A stretch of 64,000 nucleotides of DNA from Dolomedes plantarius (taxonomy: Eukaryota; Arthropoda; Arachnida; Araneae; Dolomedidae). This document shows positions 37,383 through 50,000 of the stretch, one piece after another. Position 1 is the stretch's first letter; each line of letters starts with the position of its first letter. The notes below the pieces were generated by a model. That model was not told where the DNA came from. It worked only from the letters and a program-made list of their open reading frames with translations, and searched no databases. The stretch lies in assembly GCA_907164885.2 (NCBI GenBank), contig OU015501.1, forward strand, positions 58,328,769 to 58,392,768, written 5' to 3'. The position numbers were made by a program, and so were the translations under genes.

Positions 37383-37548
37383 ATGTCTAAATGGCTAGGG
37401 CGCTGGCATTCAGTTCAGATCCTGTGGGTTCGAGTCCCACTGTTGGCATGGATGTTTGTAGCCATTCGGAATCGGCTTTATACTTAGGTCCCAGTCTAAG
37501 TAGCCCTCGTGTAGCAAAAAGTTGACTGTAGCACTCCAAACCAAACCA
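37383..37548 (+). repeat. tRNA-derived SINE
   Basis: The head has an A-box-like TGGCTAGGGCGCTGG and a perfect B box GGTTCGAGTCC at 37427-37437, spaced as in a tRNA gene. A non-tRNA body follows (CATTCGGAATCGG...). The tRNA-like part cannot fold into a full cloverleaf acceptor stem, so I call it a SINE and not a tRNA gene. Confidence 0.65.
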
Positions 37549-38591
37549 TTAAGCAGCAAGACTCTCTAAATTTTAAGTTAAAATATGTGGTTATTTGCAA
37601 AAGTTTTTTTCAATTTTCAAAAAAATCACTTATAGTAGATAAAGACAGTTTTGAAATTCACCATCTCATATTCATAACTTAACAAAAATCTCTATTTTGA
37701 TATTTTACTGACATTTTCATTCAGATATAATGTAAATGAATTTATTTTAGGGTTGTAATATTTTGTCATTTATTTGTGGACAATGGAAAAATAATTATAT
37801 GGGTTATTTTTCAATATGATGTATACAAGATTAAAGATTGAGGTAGAATAAAATGTTATAGTTGTGTTCACAGATCCAAGAGCAATTAGGTATAATGCTA
37901 AAATAATGATATCCACTCAAAAGGGAGGAAGTCAGAGTACTTCCAAAATCTGATTTTGCTGTATGTTTGATCTTTGATGAAGCCTAACACCCTTAATTTT
38001 TTTCTTACTCATTTTTGATTAAAACAAAACACCAGTTTTGCCTTCTGAACAAAAAAATCAGAAGAAAAAATTCTAGCGTTGATGTTCATCAAAAAGATTC
38101 CCCTCTTCTTCCTCCGTACTGAATGATAAACAGCCGTAAGTATCAAAGCCTATTTGCAAAAGTAAACTACATGAGTGCATATTTTTGGTTACTCTAATTT
38201 GGGGGTACTCAAATGTGGACTGCATACGGCCCAAGCTTTTCTGTGAGGTCTGAAGCACTCACACTCATTACTAGGCAGGTGCTTTTGTAAATATAGTTTT
38301 GGAAATGAGTGCCTGAAAAATACAAAATTTTAGAAAAATGGTGTCACCTTCTGCTCACACTGTTTGCTTCAATGTATCTTTGTTATCAAATTATCAAATG
38401 AATTATGCAAAGAACATCTATAGAAATCAGCTCCCTGATTCCTATGTTGGACATTGTGAGTAGGATGTAGGCAAGTATAAACCTGATGTGTCTAAAATAA
38501 TCAAAAATTTATCTTAACATAAAAAAATCACACTCATTTTAAAAATAAATGTTTGAATACATTTAGGTTTTGAGTTTTATTCTTTACATTA

Positions 38592-39195
38592 TCTATATAT
38601 ATAAAACAGTTACGTAACTGACTGACATACAATGCACAGACCAAACCGCTGGACCTAAAGTGCTGAAATTTTGCATGGCGATTCTTCTTATAGTGTAAGG
38701 GTGTACTAAGAAAGATTTTTGAAAAAATTTTCTTAGATTTTTTTAAAATTAAATGTTTAAGCTGTTTTAGTAACTTTTTTTAAGTTTGCATTTAAAATAA
38801 TTATTTGAGGGTTATAAAATTTATATCACGAGAAAGATCATAAAAATTCCTTCAAAATGAAATATTTTTCGAATCTTTATCTCCATTTTCTGATTTTTGG
38901 TGAATTTTTAAAGATTAATTTTTAGAATTTAATTTATTAAATGCTGATCACGGGATTTCTTTTTCTGGATTTTTAAATAAATTTATCACGTGCATAACAA
39001 CTAAATAGACAAAAAAAATTTTTTCTTTTCTTGCTAATGCGGCAGACGATTGGACATTATCCAAAAAAATATTAAAATACAGTTAAAGATATGTTCCTCA
39101 AACTGTACTATATTCTTTAGTATGTCCTATTAGATTTAATTTGAATGTTTTCTTCTACATTATTTTGTCTATAAAAATATCCGTTATGATTTTTT

Positions 39196-39231
<36 letters not shown>

Positions 39232-39362
39232 CATCAATTGCATACATTGATCGTTGTATTTATTATAAATATATTTATACATATTTTTGGCAGTAATTGC
39301 ATACATTGACCATTGTATTTAATTTGAATGTACTCCATAGCGAAGTACAGGTTTTCAGCTAG
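38592..39362 (+). mobile_element. non-autonomous Helitron, copy 3 (771 bp)
   Basis: It starts TCTATATATATAAAACAGTT after A, and ends TTTTCAGCTAG before T. The hairpin before the end is degraded (GCGAAGTACAGG). A TA microsatellite lies near 39198-39228. It is collinear with the copies at 15107 and 30091. Confidence 0.85.
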
Positions 39363-41352
39363 TTAGATTATAAGGTAGAGTGTACTATGCTGCAGCCTGC
39401 GTAATGTAGCAAACATATGCATGCGGCCTGAGAGAAAAAAGGTTGACTATGGCTGCTCTAATCTCTCATTCAGAAAGGCTGTTGCCATCTTATTAAAGCT
39501 CATGGGAAATGTAAACGACTTTGATGAAATATCAAAATACTGCTGTAAGAAATTATAAAGTGACAGAACTATCAAACACTAATTGCTATATTTACAAATA
39601 TAAATTTATTCAAGATATATCAACAATCAGCATTTCTTAAAAATGATGAAAAACTAATATTCATGTTATATGGTATGTCACTAATTCAATTTACTCATTC
39701 CAAAATGATTTATTCAAAAATACTAAGAAAAAATACAATGAAGAATCATTGATATATTTCTGTAGGGACATAAGAACACACATCGTTCTAAAAATATTAT
39801 AATCATTAATCAAACCAGGAAGATCAAAAGATATTCTCTCCATTATAACCAGCAGTACAATTATACACAAAAATGTGTAGCATCAGTCACAAAGATTTCA
39901 GTTCACAAAAGCATCAAATTTTTTACTTTGAAAATAAATCTCATAAAATAAAAAATAGAACCCTATATTTTAAATTCTATTAAAACATAGTTTCTTTTTA
40001 TAAGAAAACTTATTCAGATAAAGTTTTTATCAGTAAAATTTTACAGGAGAGAGTATCATTGGGTGAGAATAACCAGCACATTTCATACATGTTCAACAGT
40101 CATAAATGTTCTTAAAATTATGCGAGCTCTAACAGGAAACTTGTTGAAACAAAAACAGTTAATAAGCCAGCTTCTTCATAATCCACAATCAAATAAAATG
40201 AACGATGCCAACTGTTTTGATCTAATTAATAGATCATCATCAGCCTGAGGAGTATTGGTGTAATTATTACTATGAATTGTTCATAGTGAATACACACCAA
40301 TGCTCTTCGGCCTGATATTGATCTAATAATTAGATTAAAACAATTGTCTCCATCCTATTTATTTGATTGTGTATTATTGAGAAGCTACTTTTTAACTGTT
40401 TATGCGAGGTCCTCAGAGAGAGAGCTGCTAAACTGACAGGGCACCATGTTGTCGATCCCTGGACTAAGGAATACTGAATGAAAAATAAACTTTTTCTAAA
40501 TTTTGTTAGTATGATAAAATGCTTTTATATAAAATAAATTGATTATTCTTCATTTTTCAAAAATAAATTAGCTAGAAAAATATGATAACATAGTTTATTT
40601 ATTTTGCAACATCAAAAACTTTTGATAATTTTAAGCTAAAAGAATCAATTTCAGTAAAATATTCACTTATAAATTGGTTATTTTTCTTAAAACGGTACAA
40701 CTGGAAGAAATATACATACTATTAAAAAAAAAATCAGATCATGATAGGAAATGCGGATATCAATCTACTAAATACAAACATTTCACAGATACATTTTACT
40801 TTTACTAATTCACTATTACATTCTCTCCAAGTTTTATCAAAAGTGTTTAATTTTTAAACATATATAATATTTTTAAACAAATATTTTGTTAATATCTATC
40901 TAATAAAATCTTAATTAAAAAATCATTAATATAAAATGAAATATCTGATCTATAATATATAAATTAACTGAGTTTAAATGCAAAAACTTAAGTTTCTAAA
41001 AGCCAAACATCCACCATTAGTCTTAATCAGAACTTTTGTTTTCAACAAATATTTCAGTTATTTTAAAAATAATTCGTAGTGCCATATGAATATCGAAGGA
41101 ATGTTAGTAATCCTGTAAGTATATTAAGTTTAAAATCCAAGATTAAAAATGCCTCCATTCCTTTATATTTAACTAATCAAACTTTTAAAAAGCATGTGAG
41201 TATCTGAAATTTCATTTGAGATATGATGATGATCTATACAAATCACATTCAACTTCAGTCATGTAACCCAATTTTGGAGCACTGGAAAATAATACTGAAT
41301 CCTCATGTAGAAGTTTTTGAAATTTTTGTATAGAGTAAAATAGCTCGTTCTT
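39363..41352. other. AT-rich non-coding DNA, includes a hairpin element
   Basis: No gene is recognised apart from the 3' flank of the zinc-finger locus. Inverted arms lie at 40151-40262 and 40289-40401. Confidence 0.5.
40151..40401. repeat. foldback repeat, about 110-bp arms
   Basis: The left arm (AACAGTTAATAAGCCAGCTT ... GAGTATTGGTGT) is inverted in the right arm (ACACCAATGCTCTTCGGCCT ... TTTTTAACTGTT), with a short loop containing CTATGAATTGTTCATAG. The arms differ by scattered substitutions. It is probably a MITE. Confidence 0.7.
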
Positions 41353-44300
41353 TCACTTTATAGCTTTCAATATAAGTCTGCAAAATCTGATAATGGGAAA
41401 GAGAAAGGGACACTTTTTACAAATATTAAATCTTGTTATCAGATTATCAAGTGAGTCTAATAAGTTGAAGCATTCTTTCTCACCCAGAGTTTTTTCAAAT
41501 TTTAGACTTGTATCATATGCTTTTTGAACAGCTTCCTTCTTAGTAAATTGGTGCTGCCTAGATCTTGATTTCTGATACTTAACTGTAAGTTTATTGGAGC
41601 GTGAGTTGGCTGAAGGTAAAAAGTTAGCAACAGCACAGTTCTGAGACGATTCTTCGCATTCTGTTGAGTAAGAGGGGCATTGGGCTATAAAGGTTTCATT
41701 AGCAACTTGAGAAGTATTAGAACATGGATCTTTTAACTCAATGTTAAGTTCACAGCTATTTGTTGTACATGATTTTTTATTTGATTTGTCAATTGATTCA
41801 GCATTTTTCAGCAACTATATACTTGTATTATCATCTGTTTTGCTCACTAAGGTCCCGTTATCACATTTATTAGAACTGGTAGAATTCGGAAGTTTTGACC
41901 TTTTTTTGGTACTAACAATTATATTAGGATTATTTATGGAAAGTATTTTTTCCATGCATCGCATTTTCTTTTTAGAGTCATACTTCTCCTTCTTTTTACG
42001 TTCTTTTTCTTCAATTTTGGCTTTGTAACATTCAAGTAATTTTTCCTGTTTGCTTCTATTATTAACTAGATCAGATTTACTTGAATTTCTGACTAGATTA
42101 GAATTACCAGATTTGCTAACTATATCAGATTTACCAGATATAATTTGCATGCAATTTTCATTATGTAAGCTATTTAATTCAGTTTTTTCTTGCAGTAAGT
42201 TTTTCTCAGTTTGATTCGTAGTATTTATTGATGTGATTACATTAACAGTTACAATTTCTGAGCTTTTAGAGTTCTGAGGTTTTTCAGCCTGATCTGCAAT
42301 ATTTGAGTCAGATGTTACTGAAAATACTTGGGGAGATAAAGATATTTGGCTTAGATTAGCATTTTTTACTTCTACCGTTCTGTCTTTCTCTTTTATTTTA
42401 CTTGTTAAAGAAGCTTTATTTAAATCTTTATTCAAACCAGAAGACACAGGTGAAATATTTGTAGAAAGGGGTTCAGACTTAGCAATATTCAACGATTCTA
42501 AATTTTGAAGATTCAATGATTGTGATTCTAAAGTTTGCCTCTGCATTTTTTGCATTAATTCTGGTGTTACTTTAACAACTTTTTTCTCAAGTCTACCATC
42601 TTTAGACTCAAGTTCATTCAAATCATTTCCATTTGATTTCTCATCAGGTTTCATGTTGGTCAAGTTACATTTGTCACTAATATTTTTAGACATTGTAGAT
42701 AATGAAGCTATATTACTACTTGTATTTGATTCTTCCACTGTTTATGCGAAATTTCCAACATTTTGTGGGGTTTGGTTACATCTATTCTGAGGTAATCCCA
42801 TAACTGTTTTAACAGTTAATTTACCCTCTGCGTTATTGACATTAGGATCAATAGACATATTTTTCATTTTTTCTATAATAGTTTTAATTTTATTTATATC
42901 TTGTTTTGGATCAACATACAAAGAATGTCTGTTAACTGGAGGAGACGTTTGTACGTAAGGCATAGTAATTGGGGTGGAAGATGCTGTTGAAAAGCCTTTA
43001 CTTGTTTCATCAACTTTAGTTTTATTAGCTGGAGAATTATGATTTTGAGGTGGTTTTCTAGGCAGCTGTGAACTGCTAGCTGTTACCATTGCACTTAAAT
43101 TCTCGCTACTAGTTAGGCCTGGTTTACTTGAAGCATTTAACTTAGCACCAGCAATCTTTGTTACATTAGATTTTTTCTGATACAATGATATAGCAGTGAC
43201 TTCATCAGAAATTTTTCGCCTGCGTTTCGTGTCTGGTTCATTGTCAAAAAATTTTTTTACCTTAACAACTCGCCCACTTCGGGTTTTAGTTATCTTATTA
43301 AATGGTTGGTAATCCTCAGAAAAGTCATCAATATCTCTGGATTCTAAGATGTCGTTAAAATGAACATCCTTCTTTTTATTGACATTTACTTTCTTTATTG
43401 GTTCAGGAATAACGTGACACAGCATATGTTGCTCCAGTTGGTACTTTTGTAAAAATTTCTTGGTGCATTGATTGCAGTCAAAAGTAATTGGGGTGGAAGA
43501 TGCTGTTGAAAAGCCTTTACTTGTTTCATCAACTTTAGTTTTATTAGCTGGAGAATTATGATTTTGAGGTGGTTTTCTAGGCAGCTGTGAGCTGCTAGCT
43601 GTTACCATTGCACTTAAATTCTCGCTACTAGTTAGGCCTGGTTTACTTGAAGCATTTAACTTAGCACCAGCAATCTTTGTTACATTAGATTTTTCTGATA
43701 CAATGCTTACTTTATCACATCGGTGAAAATTTGATGACTGTAAGCCAGTAGATGTAGCAGCCACATCTAAATTATTCTCACAAAGCTTTTTTTGATTTAA
43801 AGTCCTCGATAACTTTGAGGGACTAGAATCAATAATAACTGAAGAATTCTTTGCTGTAACTTTTGTTTTCTTTTTATCTTTCTCTAATATTCTATTACTT
43901 GAAGATGTGGTTTGGGAACTACTAGAAACATTTTTATAACCTATTTTTTCATTTTCAGAGGTGTCTTGAATGCAAACATTCCCTTTTGCTACATAACTTT
44001 TATAAATATGCTCAGGAATTTTTTCCTTCACAATAAGTAACTTTTTATCAACAAATTTTTTTGATACTGCACCAGAATTGGTTGTAAATGATGGCTTCTC
44101 TGCAACATTCTTTATTTTATTAACTGTTTCCGGTCCTAGAGGCTGTTCTAGATTTTCTGAATTTCCAGATGCTATAGCAGTGACTTCATCAGAAATTTTT
44201 CGCCTGCGTTTCGTGTCTGGTTCATTGTCAAAAAATTTTTTTACCTTAACAACTCGCCCACTTCGGGTTTTAGTTATCTTATTAAATGGTTGGTAATCCT

Positions 44301-45675
44301 CAGAAAAGTCATCAATATCTCTGGATTCTAAGATGTCGTTAAAATGAACATCCTTCTTTTTATTGACATTTACTTTCTTTATTGGTTCAGGAATAACGTG
44401 ACACAGCATATGTTGCTCCAGTTGGTACTTTTGTAAAAATTTCTTGGTGCATTGATTGCAGTCAAAAGTAATTGGGGTGGAAGATGCTGTTGAAAAGCCT
44501 TTACTTGTTTCATCAACTTTAGTTTTATTAGCTGGAGAATTATGATTTTGAGGTGGTTTTCTAGGCAGCTGTGAGCTGCTAGCTGTTACCATTGCACTTA
44601 AATTCTCGCTACTAGTTAGGCCTGGTTTACTTGAAGCATTTAACTTAGCACCAGCAATCTTTGTTACATTAGATTTTTCTGATACAATGCTTACTTTATC
44701 ACATCGGTGAAAATTTGATGACTGTAAGCCAGTAGATGTAGCAGCCACATCTAAATTATTCTCACAAAGCTTTTTTTGATTTAAAGTCCTCGATAACTTT
44801 GAGGGACTAGAATCAATAATAACTGAAGAATTCTTTGCTGTAACTTTTGTTTTCTTTTTATCTTTCTCTAATATTCTATTACTTGAAGATGTGGTTTGGG
44901 AACTACTAGAAACATTTTTATAACCTATTTTTTCATTTTCAGAGGTGTCTTGAATGCAAACATTCCCTTTTGCTACATAACTTTTATAAATATGCTCAGG
45001 AATTTTTTCCTTCACAATAAGTAACTTTTTATCAACAAATTTTTTTGATACTGCACCAGAATTGGTTGTAAATGATGGCTTCTCTGCAACATTCTTTATT
45101 TTATTAACTGTTTCCGGTCCTAGAGGCTGTTCTAGATTTTCTGAATTTCCAGATGCTATAGCAGTGATTTCATCAGAAATTTTTCGCCTGCGTTTCGTGT
45201 CTGGTTCATTGTCAAAAAATTTTTTTACCTTAACAACTCGCCCACTTCGGGTTTTAGTTATCTTATTAAATGGTTGGTAATCCTCAGAAAAGTCATCAAT
45301 ATCTCTGGATTCTAAGATGTCGTTAAAATGAACATCCTTCTTTTTATTGACATTTACTTTCTTTATTGGTTCAGGAATAACGTGACACAGCATATGTTGC
45401 TCCAGTTGGTACTTTTGTAAAAATTTCTTGGTGCATTGATTGCAGTCAAAAGTATTAGTGACCTCCTTATGAGTAACATAATGCTCATCTAATTGCTTCA
45501 GATCATAAAAGCTTTTATTACATATGTTACAACTTAAAAAAAAGTGTTTCCGATTAGACATATGATCAATCCATTTACATGTCATCGAAAACCGTTGTTT
45601 ACATATTCCACATTCTAAACGATTAGAAGGTAGTGATTTCTCTTTTCGTTTTGCTAATTTCGGTTTGGGAGCCAT
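41353..45675 (-). pseudogene. C2H2 zinc-finger protein, intronless, two in-frame stops, internal tandem repeats
   Basis: The ATG at 45675 opens MAPKPKLAKRKEKSLPSNRL. Two fingers follow: CGICKQRF...H-x5-H (residues 22-44) and CNICNKSF...H-x3-H (49-69). A third (CNQCTKKF...H-x3-H, from residue 78) begins a repeat unit of 328 residues that occurs twice in full and once shortened, so five fingers in total. Units also carry a basic TKTRSGRVVKVKKFF motif. After TAA at 42742-42744 the same frame stays open for 308 codons (Ser/Asn-rich, with a Lys/Glu coiled-coil stretch near KIEEKERKKKEKYD). After TAG at 41815-41817 it stays open for 153 more, to 41353. Either the stops are recent mutations or assembly errors, or the gene ends at 42742 as a 977-residue protein. 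A nuclear, DNA-binding role is inferred from the fingers. The lack of introns leaves retrocopy origin open. Confidence 0.8.
42964..45450 (-). repeat. 984-bp tandem repeat inside the zinc-finger coding region
   Basis: Unit 1 is 45450-44467 and unit 2 is 44466-43483, nearly base-identical (one visible difference changes Ile to Val in ISDE(I/V)TAI). Unit 3 (43482-42964) lacks about 465 bp from its middle. An extra A at the junction restores the frame, giving AISLYQKKSNV. All units begin at the codon for Phe in FDCNQC. Confidence 0.93.
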
Positions 45676-47008
45676 AACTGTATTTCAAATTATTGAAATA
45701 CTCAATGTATTTATTCTATGAACTCTATTTACACTCGTGATCGATAGGCATCTACAAAGTTTTAGAAAGAACCACGACTTTACCTCTCGAGCGCACGTGA
45801 ATAATTTCTTCACAGATACACATCATTATCGTAACGATACATCGTAATGTATTGAAATAAACGACAAATCGCACACAAATATTCAATAACAGCTTTGATT
45901 ATCGTAGGGTAACACTTTGATCATCACATAAACCGTAAATTTTCTCACTTGCATCATATAATAAACAAACATCGCAGAGTTACTATAATCAACTTTGGCG
46001 TCAAATTCAAATTAATCGATACACTGTAATCGAAAAGATTAGAGAATTGTGTTTTATGACATATCACAAATAAAACGGCTATTTAATATTTATCATTCAC
46101 AGTTTAAAATACTTCATGCATTTAATTCTTGCCACAATTTTTTTTCATAAAAATTGACAAGGCATTCCAAAATTAACTCCAAGTGAACTTTTTGAAACAT
46201 GCTACAGATTTTGCGGAGATTTATAGATAATGTTTACAATATTCATATATTTCAAAACTGTATGAATTTATTTACTTTAAGTATCTTTACCACAAAAGAT
46301 TATCTAAGTTTTTCAAAATTCATCTTCACTACTCCAAAGGAATGAACCCAGGTACCCGCGCTACGTCACCAAATTGGTTTTCCAACAACCGTAGACAAAG
46401 CCAAGTTAAATTGTATTTCGCTCAAAACTTGTCGATTCATTACGTTTATTATGAGAAAAAAAAGTCCACCTGTCAAATCCAAAAACTCTTGTGAAATTAG
46501 AATTGTTGAACATTTTTACATCTTTTAAGGGTTACTATTTTAATTCAGACTACATTTTAGGGTTTTAAGAAATATTTCTTGATTCCTGTTACCTCTAAAG
46601 GACCCGATAGCTTGTATAGTGCTGGACCTCACATCTCGTAAACTGAGGATGGAAATAACGTTAGAAACAAGAACATCTTCGATACGTTATGTGTTTTATT
46701 CTACTAACAACTAGTTTTCAGGCATCGGTGCCTGAAAACTAGTTGTGGCGAGTTAACAGTGTGCAACGTGTTCGCGGTTTTCTTGCTAAGCTAAAATAGG
46801 AGACATAACCCATTGGAGAGCGTAATAATTTTCTTATTTTAGATAATTTCGATAATAAAAGTACGTATCGCCAAATTATAATCATCTTCCCGACTTCTCT
46901 CGTTATAGCACATACTTATTTTTGTATCTGTAGACCATCAATGTAGATTGTAATATATCTTTAGAAGGTACAACCCATCTTCTTCAGAGCAGTATTACAT
47001 TCTTCTTA
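45676..47008. other. upstream flank of the zinc-finger locus
   Basis: No gene is seen. The first few hundred bases probably hold the promoter, but I cannot point to a TATA box or initiator with confidence. A perfect hairpin with 18-bp arms lies at 46707-46746. Confidence 0.4.
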
Positions 47009-47011
47009 TTT

Positions 47012-50000
47012 TAGTCCAGTAACCTTGTCGTGAAAAGGGGGGCCTAAGGTGCATCAAGTGGGGGTAGTAGGGTTCGGATTTTTTCTTGTATAGGATGTGA
47101 CTGAGATTAAAAATCCAAGTTTTTGACCTCGGCAGCCCCCCGGATCACTTTTAAATATCCCAAAACTGCAAAATTTTCGCCCTTTTTTCGATTTTTTCGC
47201 ATTTTGACCATGAAGGAATGCGTTTTCGGCAAAGACCATAATACACATTTTTAAACTAGATTAAATTTGCTACAATTTGATACCAGAATGGGCTCGGTAG
47301 ACTTAATAGTTTCTGAGATACAGCTTTTCAAAGTTTGGAAAATTTACCAAACTTTACAATTTTAAGCTAATTTTCATGTTTAAAATTAATTTGCTCCTGC
47401 ATATTAATAGAATTTAAATCAACCGATGTCAACACAAAAACCCAATAAGGTTTTAAGTTCATTTTTCAAGAATTAGATTTTTTTTAATCTTGTAGTTTCT
47501 TTTCCGCATTCTTTTCAATGGTTTGATTATACTTTCTCCATATATTTTCGTAATAATCAATAATATTGTTAATTATTAAAATAATTCTCTGAAATACTGA
47601 TTATTTTATCTTTCTTATATAAATAAATTAAAGTATGTAATTTCATTTTGCGATGTTTGGGAACCATCCCTGTAGAATTTTCCTTTCTGCTAATGTCAAG
47701 GTCAGGTACTGAGAATCTCTGAGTCTACCTGTTTTTAGAAATTTAACTTGTGTCCATTTGAGAATAAAACAAAAATATTTTTCTACATCACAATAATATC
47801 ATCACTTGCTATATTCCACTATTTTTCTAATCGACTTCCAATATTTTTCTAATCGGAAACCAAATCTTAATACATGGTAATGCATATTAATCTTAATCCT
47901 AATAATTATAATGTGAATCCCCCCAGCCAACACCACCTTTCTACCCGTTTTGTCTCTTCCACCCCTTTACCAACCACCTTACCACTTACTTCTGCATGAA
48001 AACAACCCTAGTAACTTGAGCTGTGTTCCTTTTATTGCGTTCCCTCTTCTCCCTACTAAACCAGAGGTCAGCAAAAAGAAAGGGGTTCCACCTCCACCGT
48101 TTCCGTTCCTGTCAAAACTCCCTCCTCAACTCTCCGCTCAGTTGATAGCAAAGACACGAACGGTGACATGCGGTTGATTCACTCGTTAATATCGTGTACT
48201 TGAAATTAGTTATTTGTGCCGTTGAGATCCGAAATTCTCACTATGTCGGAGCCGGAATCGTTCGCGAGTTCTGCGTGTTTTATATGTAGTGAGAGTTTAA
48301 ATGAAGGTGAAATAGTGTTGGTGAAAGAAAAGGGAATTAAAACCCTACAAGCATCCAGTGCTGCATTGAAAAATAGGGAAAATGAACATTTATTGAAACG
48401 TTTGACTGAGATTTATGTACATACAGCATGCCAGAAGCGTTACAACAATCCTAAGTTGATCAAAGCAGCTGTTAAACGTGGAGACACAAATGTGACAAGA
48501 CCAACAAGGGCTTCCACTGAGAAGTTCAACTTCAGAGAGCAGTGTTTCCCATGTGGAAAAGTTATAACGAAAGAATTCATTGAAGCTCAGATGAAAAAAC
48601 CGCCAGAAAAAAAGAAATACTGTGATCACTGTTGAGAAGAACTTGAACTCAAACGTACTGAAAGCAGCTGAACGAAGAGGTGACGAATGGGCGATGAAAA
48701 TAAAGGAAAGAATTTCAGAGGAGACTGATTTGGTAGCACTCGACGCGAGATACCATCTGTTTTGCCAAAGGATGCTGTATAAAACACCACCCAAAGGACT
48801 TCCAAGCGGTGGTCGTCGGCAGTCTACCGTTGATGAAGCCATGGGGTCCATTTTTGCTTATCTTGAAGAGCATGCAGATGAGTCCCAGTTTTCCCTTTCC
48901 CAACTTGTCGACCTGATAGGAGGAGAAAAACCTGATACTCGAATTATAAAAAAAAGACTGTTTGACAAGTATGGGGACGACATACTCATCGTTGCATTTA
49001 AAAAAACAGTTGTCTGCTTCAAGAATACTGGACACAAAGACCTGGTATGAAGAAACCAGTAAATTAAGTCCTCCAGCTGAAAGGTTGTCAGTTGTTAAAG
49101 CAGCTGCTGATATCATTCGGGAAGACATTCAATCGTAAGTTTATGACACAGCTGCCTACGGACCCTCAACTGACTTCTTGAGTGACGTAAAATCTGTAAT
49201 TCCTGAGTCGCTCAAACTGTTCTTGGAAACTTTGATCCTCACACATAAACGAGGCATTCTGGATGGTTATTATACGAAGTGTGTATCTCTCGCACATTCG
49301 ATAATATCGGTGCGGCCCCGTTCGTTTCTGTCTCCATTATTACATGGAATTGGCACGAATTTATATCATAAGTTTGGGTCAAAACATCTTGTTGAAATGC
49401 TGGCATCCCTGGGGTTTTCAGCTAGTTACAAGGAAACCACTGCGCTTGAATCATCAGCCATCATGCGGCCGTGCAAACTTGAGTTGGAGAATAATGCCTT
49501 CATTCAATTCAGTTTTGATAATGCTGATTTTAACGTTAACACTTTGGATGGATTAGGCCCTTTCCACGCGATGGGAGGAATAATGATGGTAACTCCCAAT
49601 AACTCTGTACACCCGGAAGGAAAAATACAACGCTTGACACGTTGCTCTGCTAATCAACTTATACAACAGAATCCTCCTCTGTAGTTGGACACGTTTTACA
49701 GTGTGAACAACAAAGGTTTATCAGAAACTTTTGAAAGACGTGGACAGTATTCATCCAATACCTGCAGATATTACGCCACTCCCTACAGATGCTGTATGGC
49801 AAGAGTTTGCATCTTCAGAGCTTACCCGGATGGAATGGGTTCATGGAAGAGGCTACGAAGGACCTACCCTTCCAAAAAACTAAAGTTATATGCCTACCAT
49901 TCATAAACCATAATCGATCTCAATATGACACCATACTGACTTCCCTTCGAATGGCGAACCAGAAATGTCAGGCTTATGGCCAGAAAACCTTCTTCTTCAC

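Noticed and set aside
37383..37450. Possible tRNA gene
   Set aside because: A and B boxes are present but no closed acceptor stem or clear anticodon arm; a SINE head is the better reading.
44078..45280. Two identical 72-codon plus-strand frames
   Set aside because: They are antisense shadows repeated because the zinc-finger coding repeat is tandem.
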